Source of the DNA: a crenarchaeote SCGC AAA261-N23
GTDB lineage: Archaea; Thermoproteota; Thermoprotei; Gearchaeales; Gearchaeaceae
Length of the DNA: 14,650 bases
Direction of reading: 5' to 3'
Assembly (NCBI GenBank): GCA_000375685.1
Contig: AQVQ01000031.1
Coordinates: 1 to 14,650, forward strand
Shown: positions 1 to 5,642 of the stretch, one piece after another
Position numbering within the stretch: position 1 is the first letter of the stretch
Layout: the number at the start of each line of letters is the position of its first letter
Program-made: the position numbers and the translations under genes
The notes under the pieces: model-generated
Told to the model about the DNA's origin: nothing
Seen by the model: only the letters and a program-made list of their open reading frames with translations
Database searches by the model: none

Positions 1-151
1 TAGTTGGCTTGAAACAAATATCACAGTAGATTCTAGGAGGAACAAGTACTCTGTTACAATTGTTGCATTTCTTTCCTATAATTTTTCCGTTTTTAAGTTC
101 ATTTAAAAATTTGCTTATAGCTTGGCCGGCTGACATTGAATATCTAGCAAT
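1..151. repeat. Left arm of a 151-bp perfect inverted repeat
   Basis: The reverse complement of this arm is identical, base for base, to 1421-1571. The inner limit is sharp: base 152 no longer matches base 1420. The outer limit is unknown because the match runs to the first base of the window. The arm carries codons 26 onward of the minus-strand DUF35 gene. Between the arms lie 1269 bp containing the thiolase-like gene and the native 5' end of DUF35. Confidence 0.97.
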
Positions 152-226
152 AGGTTTATAATTGATTTCTAATATTTTTCCTTCATCTTCTCTTCTTACA
201 GGAGTGCTTTGATATATTTTCTGCAT
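1..226 (-). CDS. DUF35 Zn-ribbon/OB-fold acyl-CoA-associated protein, 5' part only (runs off left edge)
   Basis: The gene reads leftward from ATG at 226-224 and about 75 codons are visible. It begins MQKIYQSTPVRREDEGK and shows the first CxxC and then the second CxxC of the rubredoxin-like Zn ribbon (KKCNNCN, then YCDIC). DUF35 proteins partner thiolase-fold enzymes and are thought to bind or channel the acyl-CoA or stabilise the complex. The start is well supported: a strong Shine-Dalgarno (GAGGTGG) lies 5 nt upstream, inside the last codons of the thiolase-like gene, whose stop is one base before this ATG. This copy therefore has the native 5' end and operon context. From codon 26 it lies within the inverted repeat, so whether the 3' half follows beyond the window is unknown. 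Family call is confident, exact substrate is not. Confidence 0.88.
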   Translation of the reverse strand, partial: MQKIYQSTPVRREDEGKILEINYKPIARYSMSAGQAISKFLNELKNGKIIGKKCNNCNRVLVPPRIYCDICFKPT

Positions 227-227
227 T

Positions 228-1409
228 TTATCCACCTCTAGTAACAATTACAGTGCTAACCTGCATAAGATCTCCCCAAGCTTGTGCTAAGCCAAAACCG
301 TTTTTAATTTTAACCTGTCTCTTTTCAGCTTGAAAAGTAAGTTGCCAATAAAGTTCACAAACTTTCATCATTCCTGCCGCTGCTATAGGATTTCCGACCC
401 CCAACAATCCACCGCTTGGACAAACTGGTAAATCACCATCTATTTCTGTTAATCCTTCTCTTACAAGTTCAGGAGCTTTACCTTTATCAGCTAACTTTAA
501 GCCTTCCATATGATGCAATTCTTTGTAATTGAAAGGATCATAAACTTCAGCGAAATCCAATTGTTTTCTTGGGTTATCAATTCCCGCCATTCTATATGCC
601 ATGTTTCCTGCATATTCAAGATATAGAGGATAAGCTAATTCTCTTGAAGTCCAATGTGTAGAATCAAGGTTCCAACCTACTCCTTCAACCCACACAGGTG
701 AATCTGTATATCTTCTTGCAACCTTTTCACTTGCGAATACAACTGCAGCAGCTCCATCTGTTACAGGACTTATATCTAATCTTTGTACTGGATAGACTAG
801 GATTTCGCTATTAAGCACATCCTCGACTTTAACCTTGCCAGCAGCTCCTGCGGCGGGATGATTTAAAGCGTTTTTCTTGTTTTTAACCGTTACTAGAGCT
901 ATATCTTCCTTTTTTATGTTATATTTATACATGTATCTATGCATTTCCATTGCAAATATCCAAATGAGATTTGGATTCAAAGGTTTTTCTGTTATTGGAT
1001 CCCAAATATGTAAGAAAACCGCTTGAGGATGAGGTTTTGCATCGCTCATTTTTTCCTCTGCTACAGCCACAACTATGTCATAAAGTCCTGATGCTACATG
1101 CCACCAAGCTGAAATTGCAGTAAATACTCCAGTAGCTCCTCCAACAAATACCCTTTTAACAGGCTTTAAATATGAAAGTGCACCATCTGACAAGTGCTCT
1201 CCTTTCATATGAATTCCATCAAAGGCATCAGGGGCTGAACCTATTACACATGCTTCAATATCTTTCATATCTACACCGCTGGATTCTAAAGCCATCTTAG
1301 TAGCTTGGAATGCTAATTCTTGCGGTGTCTCCTTTAATCTTCTTCTGAATAAAGTCATTCCTGCACCAATTATAGCTACTCTATTCTTGAAGTTAATATT
1401 TGTTTTCAT
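228..1409 (-). CDS. Thiolase-fold (SCP2/Ltp-like) protein lacking the usual catalytic Cys and His
   Basis: A 393-aa protein with the thiolase fold signatures of archaeal acetyl-CoA acetyltransferase-type proteins: an N-terminal AIIGAGMT strand, an AxGLYDIVVAVAEEKMSD segment (about 106-123), SPVTDGAAAVVFAS (214-227) and a C-terminal GGLLGVGNPIAAAG loop (333-346). The nucleophile loop normally reads CAxG; here it reads GATG at 91-94, so Gly91 replaces Cys. The GHP histidine is Asn340. The usual HDxF segment is VYDPFNY (289-295) with Tyr290. Classical Claisen thiolysis is therefore unlikely. A role like the DUF35-partnered aldolase Ltp2 or a structural subunit is inferred from general family knowledge. 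Translation starts at ATG 1409 after GAGGG (1420-1416). An SD-led start suggests an internal operon gene whose upstream partner is missing at the junction. The DUF35 gene follows after one base. Confidence 0.85.
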   Translation of the reverse strand: MKTNINFKNRVAIIGAGMTLFRRRLKETPQELAFQATKMALESSGVDMKDIEACVIGSAPDAFDGIHMKGEHLSDGALSYLKPVKRVFVGGATGVFTAISAWWHVASGLYDIVVAVAEEKMSDAKPHPQAVFLHIWDPITEKPLNPNLIWIFAMEMHRYMYKYNIKKEDIALVTVKNKKNALNHPAAGAAGKVKVEDVLNSEILVYPVQRLDISPVTDGAAAVVFASEKVARRYTDSPVWVEGVGWNLDSTHWTSRELAYPLYLEYAGNMAYRMAGIDNPRKQLDFAEVYDPFNYKELHHMEGLKLADKGKAPELVREGLTEIDGDLPVCPSGGLLGVGNPIAAAGMMKVCELYWQLTFQAEKRQVKIKNGFGLAQAWGDLMQVSTVIVTRGG

Positions 1410-1420
1410 ATCGATCCCTC

Positions 1421-1571
1421 ATTGCTAGATATTCAATGTCAGCCGGCCAAGCTATAAGCAAATTTTTAAATGAACTTAAAAACGGAAAAATTATAGGAAA
1501 GAAATGCAACAATTGTAACAGAGTACTTGTTCCTCCTAGAATCTACTGTGATATTTGTTTCAAGCCAACTA
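1421..1571. repeat. Right arm of the 151-bp perfect inverted repeat
   Basis: Exact inverted copy of 1-151. It begins at a codon boundary of the rightward DUF35 frame (codon ATT, Ile, at 1421) and ends at 1571, where the left arm runs out of window. After 1571 the DUF35 gene continues normally, so this side is joined to the native 3' half of the gene. The 11 bases between 1409 and 1421 belong to the thiolase upstream region. Confidence 0.97.
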
Positions 1572-1855
1572 ACGAATGGGTCTACGTTAAAGACGAAGGA
1601 ATTGTAATCACTGCTGTTATTAGCTATATAACTGTTGATGCCAGGAAAGCAGAAAAAGAACAAGTTATTGGTATCATACAATTGGATGGTACAAATGGAG
1701 CAGGAATTTTCCACAGAATAAACGTTGATCCTAAATTTGTAATGGATAGAAAAATATTTGGAAAGAAAGTAAAGGCTGTATGGAAAGAGGAAAATCAAAG
1801 AATAGGTGATATAAATGATATTTTATATTTTCAACCTATTGAAGAGTTAAAATGA
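1421..1855 (+). CDS. 5'-truncated second copy of the DUF35 protein (native 3' part)
   Basis: Residues 26-169 of the protein begun at 226 (minus strand) are encoded here: the first 151 bases are identical to that copy and the rest supplies the OB-fold C-terminal half ending FQPIEELK. The Zn-ribbon cysteines are present (CNNCN, YCDIC). The native first 25 codons, promoter and SD are absent. Upstream of 1421 the frame runs 7 codons into DNA antisense to the thiolase start, reaching only a TTG at 1400. The first ATG is at 1436 and has no visible SD, so expression would be poor unless the DNA is inverted. The stop overlaps the next gene's ATG (ATGA, 1852-1855), a translational-coupling arrangement. 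This is a real gene broken by inversion or duplication, or an assembly joint. Confidence 0.8.
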   Translation: MARYSMSAGQAISKFLNELKNGKIIGKKCNNCNRVLVPPRIYCDICFKPTNEWVYVKDEGIVITAVISYITVDARKAEKEQVIGIIQLDGTNGAGIFHRINVDPKFVMDRKIFGKKVKAVWKEENQRIGDINDILYFQPIEELK

Positions 1856-2331
1856 GCTTCGAAAAAGAAACTAAGGAAATAAACTTAAGAACTTACAGGG
1901 TTATTATGGAAGCTGAAGCATATACCTATACAGCAGGAACTATAGGTGAACAGTTCTTCCTTAAAATAAAAAACGAAGGAATCTTAACAGCTGCCCACTG
2001 CGAAAAATGTAACATTAATTTTCTTCCTGTAAGAGGATTCTGCATATTTTGCGGTGAAGAAGTAAACAAGCTAGTAAATGTTGAGATGCCAGGAAAAATA
2101 GAAAGCTATACATTTGCTAAGTTGAATAGTGAATCAAAAGAAGAGGTGGAAGAAAAAATTATTGCTTACATATCTTTTCCAAATGTTAAGGGGGGATTAT
2201 TCCATAAAATAAATTTGCCTAGTGGAAAAGGAATAAAAATAGGATTAAAAGTAAAACCAGTTTTCAAAGAAGCTAAAGAAAGAAAAGGAACATTGAACGA
2301 TATAGAGTATTTCGAAATAATCGATAGCTAA
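1852..2331 (+). CDS. Second DUF35 Zn-ribbon/OB-fold protein
   Basis: A 159-aa protein. An N-terminal helical stretch is followed by a Zn ribbon with two CxxC knuckles (HCEKCN about 49-54 and FCIFCGEE about 67-74) and then an OB-fold ending NDIEYFEIIDS. This is the same plan as the preceding DUF35 protein, whose C-terminus is NDILYFQPIEELK, so the two are diverged tandem paralogs. The family acts as the acyl-CoA-binding companion of thiolase-fold enzymes in the cytoplasm. The start ATG overlaps the upstream stop by four bases, implying coupled translation and probably a stoichiometric complex. The 3' end overlaps the convergent cdvC end: its TAA at 2329-2331 shares bases with the cdvC TAG. An alternative start is ATG 1906, but it would lose the coupling. 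Confidence 0.85.
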   Translation: MSFEKETKEINLRTYRVIMEAEAYTYTAGTIGEQFFLKIKNEGILTAAHCEKCNINFLPVRGFCIFCGEEVNKLVNVEMPGKIESYTFAKLNSESKEEVEEKIIAYISFPNVKGGLFHKINLPSGKGIKIGLKVKPVFKEAKERKGTLNDIEYFEIIDS

Positions 2332-3455
2332 ACAGACCTATATTCTTCATACCATTTTTCATACATGCTTATTAATTCCCTCGATATAGTTGGTTTTCTT
2401 CTATTTATTACAGAAATAAAATCATTCATGTTGGGGCTTCTTAATTTACCTTCACCTGCTCTTTTTTCAAAAACTTCCCTAGCTAAATTATTTTGAACCT
2501 GCAAGCATATATCCCGAATATCGCTACCTGAATAGTTTTCCGTCATCGAAGCTAAATATTCATAATCTACATCGGGAGAAGGATTCAAAGGCTTTGAATA
2601 CATTTTGAATAAGTTTATTCTAGCGATTTTATCTGGAGGAGGAATATAAAGTCTAAGTTGAAATCTTCTTATAAACCCTATATCAAGCTTCCAAGGCTTG
2701 TTTGTTGAAGCTATTACAAATATTCGTCTATTTTTTCCTTTTTCAATCAACCCATCCATTTCATATAAGAATTGATTCCTCAGTCTAACTTCTCCTCCGA
2801 CTTCATAATTTTGAACTCCGAAAATTGAGTCAACTTCATCTATGAATATTATTACACTTCTTCCCTCACTCTCCATTTTCCTCGCCTTATTGAATAGATT
2901 TGCTACATTTTTTTCTGATTCACCAAGCCACTTGGAAAACAGTGATGAAGCATCAACATTAAACATTACGCCTTCAATTTCGTTTGCAACCGCAGCACAT
3001 AATAGAGTTTTTCCGCATCCAGGTGGACCAAATAATAGTATGTTTCTAGGCCAGCCTAAAGGAAATAGATCAGGTCTCTTTGATGGATATATTACAGATT
3101 CAATTATAGCGCTTTTTGCGTCATGCAAACCTATTACATCTTCCCATTTTACAGAAGGAGGTTTAGTTAAAATCAAAGAATTAACAGCATCTTCGTTTGT
3201 ACTTGGATAGCCTTTATTTTCTAATAAGTTTTGAATCTCTTTTATTTTTGCTTGGCATTTGCTTAGTCTATCTATATACACTTCGTTGAGCTTATATTGA
3301 GGATCAAGTTCAATCAACTTTGAAAGATGCTGAACGGCATCTTTGTACCTTTCTAAAGCTTTTGCATAGTTGCCCTGTGCTTCCAATCTTACAGCTTCGT
3401 TTATTGCTCTAGCGGCTTCATTCTGCAAATACAATGCTACAACGTTCTGTGACAT
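2328..3455 (-). CDS. cdvC: CdvC, Vps4-like AAA+ ATPase of the archaeal ESCRT division system
   Basis: A 375-aa protein with two recognisable parts. Residues 1 to about 75 form a three-helix MIT domain (alternating EAARAINEAVRLEAQGNYAKALERY-type helices), which in this family binds the MIM2 peptide of CdvB. After a linker comes one AAA+ module: Walker A GPPGCGKT (143-150), pore loop KWLGES (175-180), Walker B IIFIDE (202-207), sensor 1 STN (250-252), arginine pair RR (263-264) and the GSD sensor-2 helix (310-312). The length matches CdvC and Vps4. It remodels or disassembles ESCRT-III polymers at midcell using ATP. It is last in the minus-strand operon, six bases after cdvB. A GTGAT partial SD overlaps the cdvB stop. 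All catalytic motifs are intact. Confidence 0.96.
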   Translation of the reverse strand: MSQNVVALYLQNEAARAINEAVRLEAQGNYAKALERYKDAVQHLSKLIELDPQYKLNEVYIDRLSKCQAKIKEIQNLLENKGYPSTNEDAVNSLILTKPPSVKWEDVIGLHDAKSAIIESVIYPSKRPDLFPLGWPRNILLFGPPGCGKTLLCAAVANEIEGVMFNVDASSLFSKWLGESEKNVANLFNKARKMESEGRSVIIFIDEVDSIFGVQNYEVGGEVRLRNQFLYEMDGLIEKGKNRRIFVIASTNKPWKLDIGFIRRFQLRLYIPPPDKIARINLFKMYSKPLNPSPDVDYEYLASMTENYSGSDIRDICLQVQNNLAREVFEKRAGEGKLRSPNMNDFISVINRRKPTISRELISMYEKWYEEYRSV

Positions 3456-3461
3456 TTTTGA

Positions 3462-4265
3462 TCACTTCCTTACTATTTCTATTTTCCCTTGCTTACTTAA
3501 GCTATCCAATAAAGATTTGATTTCAAAAGAGCTCATTCCTAATTCCTTTGAACATTTGTTTATATCGATTTTTCCTTTGTTCTCCATTATATATCTAAGC
3601 AATCTCTCTTCCTTCGTAGAAACATTAATCTCTCTTGAAGATATCTCAGCTGTTTGCAAAACAGGTATTTCTTGGGGTTTTGAATAACCTTCAGCCTCAA
3701 GCATTCTTACAGGTCTTTTATCTTGATACAAGGGTATTTCAGGAAGCTCAATTTCTTTTGCTTTAGCAGCTTCCCTAGCAGCTTCCTTTAATACAGATTC
3801 AGCTTCTTCATTTAAACCTGTTTTGAAAATATCATATTCAGGATAGTTCAGATTTATTCCTTCAATGTTGTTCGAGAGCTCTTCTAAAGCTGCACCAAGC
3901 TCGGGAGATAACTGAGATACCTTATCCTTTATAGATTGTACGAGAGATTTTGTTGCAGCTATTGCACCTGTAAATTCTTCTATCTGCATTAAAGTTTCTA
4001 TCCTTAATATAAGCTGTTCTATTGCCAATGATACACCTTCTAGGTTTTTCTGAAGTTTTCTTATTTCAGCAACCTCATTTGCAAAAATAACAGCTAAATC
4101 TTCTTTATTATATTGCTTGGCTTTAATAACTTTATCAAAAAGTTCTCTTTCTCTAAGTTGTAATTTGTTTTTAATAAGCGCTATTTTATTATGATAAGAT
4201 CTTAAGCTGGAAAAAATATTCTGTAATTTATCCTTTAGAGAGACATTTCTTTTTAAAAAGCTCAT
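3462..4265 (-). CDS. cdvB: CdvB, ESCRT-III-like division protein with C-terminal winged helix
   Basis: A 267-aa protein. Residues 1 to about 170 are the helical ESCRT-III core: a basic N-terminal helix, then a long hairpin containing FANEVAEIRKLQKNL (61-75), then acidic alanine-rich helices. A proline-containing linker carries a MIM2-like ELPEIP (173-178), expected to bind the CdvC MIT domain. Residues about 216-267 look like a small winged helix (KEERLLRYIMENKGKIDI, then KELGMSSFEIKSLLDSL), the module that in Sulfolobus CdvB binds the CdvA C-terminus. It polymerises in the division ring between membrane-bound CdvA and CdvC. It sits seven bases after cdvA, a gap made entirely of T on this strand, and no SD is visible. 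ATG 4265 is the only sensible start. Confidence 0.94.
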   Translation of the reverse strand: MSFLKRNVSLKDKLQNIFSSLRSYHNKIALIKNKLQLRERELFDKVIKAKQYNKEDLAVIFANEVAEIRKLQKNLEGVSLAIEQLILRIETLMQIEEFTGAIAATKSLVQSIKDKVSQLSPELGAALEELSNNIEGINLNYPEYDIFKTGLNEEAESVLKEAAREAAKAKEIELPEIPLYQDKRPVRMLEAEGYSKPQEIPVLQTAEISSREINVSTKEERLLRYIMENKGKIDINKCSKELGMSSFEIKSLLDSLSKQGKIEIVRK

Positions 4266-4272
4266 AAAAAAA
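4266..4272 (-). terminator. T7 tract exactly filling the cdvA-cdvB gap
   Basis: On the minus strand the seven bases between the cdvA stop (TAA, 4275-4273) and the cdvB ATG (4265) are all T. Archaeal RNA polymerase terminates intrinsically at oligo-T tracts on the non-template strand, so this may cause partial termination after cdvA. It may equally be chance in AT-rich DNA. Confidence 0.35.
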
Positions 4273-4887
4273 TTATTGTACTAAAACTTCAACTACTGCT
4301 TCCTTTGAAATATTATCTACTAACTTAATGTAGTTGTTGTAGTAGTTAAATTCATTTTTCAATCTTTCCTTTGTTTCCTTCAAAGTTTTGATTGTCTCAT
4401 CGAATCTCTCTTTGGATATATGACCGTTCAAATATTGAAGCTTTATCTCTACAAGAGCTGCATCGATGCTTTTGATCGTATTAATTATAGTTGCTAATTT
4501 ACTTTCTACAGTAGACTTGAATTTTTCTATGTAATCACTTAATTGTTTGTAGCTTTCTTCAGTTTTCTTTTTTATCTCATTCAGGACTCCCTCATCAACT
4601 TCTTCATTACTTATCTTTCCCAAATTCGAAAATCTTCCATGAACACTTTTGATTTTTCTCTCAATGTTCATAAACTCATAGCTAATGCTTGAGAGTACTT
4701 TTAAATTATCTTGTTTAAATTCAATCCTTTCTATAGGTATTTCATATACTTCAGTAGCTGATCTAACGATAACGCTTCTTACTTCTCCTATTCCATCGCA
4801 AACATAACCTATAACAGTCCCTGCTAATTCATTGAACTCATTGTATACAGAGCTTCCAATGTATTTACTGAACTCTTCAGCAAACAT
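4273..4887 (-). CDS. cdvA: CdvA, PRC-barrel/coiled-coil division scaffold
   Basis: A 204-aa protein. The N-terminal part (1 to about 65) is a beta-rich PRC-barrel: GSSVYNEFNELAGTVIGYV, then a strand with VRSVIVRSATEVYEIPIERI. Next comes a long charged coiled coil (about 70-185). The hydrophobic tail VVEVLVQ (198-204) is in the right place for the short peptide by which CdvA recruits CdvB. CdvA is the crenarchaeal membrane-associated scaffold that assembles at midcell first and recruits ESCRT-III CdvB. It is somewhat shorter than I recall for Sulfolobus CdvA. It follows the upstream ESCRT-III paralog by three bases and precedes cdvB by seven, with no strong SD (AGCAAATAAAAG before ATG). The assignment rests on fold features plus position beside cdvB and cdvC. 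Confidence 0.9.
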   Translation of the reverse strand: MFAEEFSKYIGSSVYNEFNELAGTVIGYVCDGIGEVRSVIVRSATEVYEIPIERIEFKQDNLKVLSSISYEFMNIERKIKSVHGRFSNLGKISNEEVDEGVLNEIKKKTEESYKQLSDYIEKFKSTVESKLATIINTIKSIDAALVEIKLQYLNGHISKERFDETIKTLKETKERLKNEFNYYNNYIKLVDNISKEAVVEVLVQ

Positions 4888-4890
4888 CTT

Positions 4891-5541
4891 TTATTTGCTC
4901 TCTGTTTCAGTCTCTTTACCCTTTTCTGCTACAGATGGAATTTCTATGAAAGACTCTTTTAATTTCCTTTCAGCCATTGTTTTAGCTTCGTATAGCACTT
5001 TTTCTGCTTCCTCATTTGATGTTTCAAAGGTAAATTGTGAAGTTGGCGGATGCCCGGCTTCGGTCAGTATATCGCTAATCACATTTCCTATATCAGTTAA
5101 CTCTCTTTCAGCTTCAGGAAGCACAGAAGATAATCTTGCCCTTACATTCCTTATTACGCTTAGAGCTGGACCAACAACCATTGTTACATCTCCCATTTCC
5201 TTAACAGTGTCTAATCTAAGTCTAACTGCTTCAAGGGCTAGTTTACTTTGAAGTATAACTTTAGCAAGTTTTCTTACTCCTGCGATTTCATTTGCATAAA
5301 CGTTAGCCCTATTCATATCGTGCTTAAGATAGTAAGTAACTAAGTATTCAAAAAGTCTTCTATCTCTTTCGTAGAGCCTTGAGTATAATTGTTCCAACTT
5401 CATTCTTTGAACATCTATCATTCTACAAACGTATTCTATTCTTGATTTTAAAGGTAGTGATGGAGAGAATACTTGCTTTATCCTACTTCCTATTTGTGAT
5501 TCCTGTCTGGGTTCCCAATTTTTTATGAATTCCGAAGACAT
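4891..5541 (-). CDS. ESCRT-III paralog of CdvB1/CdvB2 type, first gene of the cdv operon
   Basis: A 216-aa protein with the same helical ESCRT-III core as CdvB (shared YANEIAGVRKLAK at 82-94 against FANEVAEIRKLQK) but no C-terminal winged helix. The core spans about 30-195. A short tail with ESFIEIPS (196-203) precedes a Lys/Glu-rich end and may be a weak MIT-interacting motif. In Sulfolobus such short paralogs (CdvB1, B2, B3) drive ring constriction and are encoded away from cdvABC. Here the gene leads the operon, three bases upstream of cdvA, directly behind a TATA-like element that leaves little or no 5' UTR. Lacking the winged helix, it probably joins the ring through CdvB rather than CdvA. 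Family call is confident; which of CdvB1, B2 or B3 it corresponds to is not. Confidence 0.9.
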   Translation of the reverse strand: MSSEFIKNWEPRQESQIGSRIKQVFSPSLPLKSRIEYVCRMIDVQRMKLEQLYSRLYERDRRLFEYLVTYYLKHDMNRANVYANEIAGVRKLAKVILQSKLALEAVRLRLDTVKEMGDVTMVVGPALSVIRNVRARLSSVLPEAERELTDIGNVISDILTEAGHPPTSQFTFETSNEEAEKVLYEAKTMAERKLKESFIEIPSVAEKGKETETESK

Positions 5542-5557
5542 TAAAAATCATTTGAAT

Positions 5558-5571
5558 ATTATATAATAAAA
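5558..5571 (-). promoter_or_regulatory. Promoter of the cdv operon (TATA-like)
   Basis: Reading on the minus strand, CTTTTATTATATAAT-like sequence ends about 16 bases before the ATG at 5541. With the usual archaeal spacing of about 26 bases from TATA centre to transcription start, transcription would begin at or next to the start codon, giving a leaderless or near-leaderless mRNA. No SD is present upstream of this ATG, which fits. Confidence 0.55.
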
Positions 5572-5634
5572 GAGACGATTTAATGGAAAATCCAAAATTA
5601 AACCTTAATTTTTTGAGGTAATACCGAAAATTTT

Positions 5635-5641
5635 AAAAAAA
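5635..5641 (-). terminator. Oligo-T terminator after asnS
   Basis: On the minus strand TTTTTTT begins two bases after the asnS TGA, followed by a further T-rich AAAATTTT stretch. Oligo-T without a hairpin is the typical archaeal intrinsic terminator. Confidence 0.5.
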
Positions 5642-5642
5642 C

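Noticed and set aside
1..1571. Insertion sequence or transposon bounded by the 151-bp arms
   Set aside because: There is no transposase and no target duplication is visible. The arms are coding sequence of one DUF35 gene, not terminal repeats.
1466..1798. 110-codon frame antisense to the rightward DUF35 copy
   Set aside because: Shadow of the DUF35 frame; Phe/Tyr/Asn-rich with no SD or family features.
2842..3210. 122-codon open frame antisense to cdvC
   Set aside because: It lies over the Walker A/B coding region of cdvC and only mirrors its codons.
4832..5251. 139-codon rightward frame spanning the cdvA start and the ESCRT-III paralog
   Set aside because: Ser/Leu-rich translation typical of the complement of charged helical genes; no start signals.
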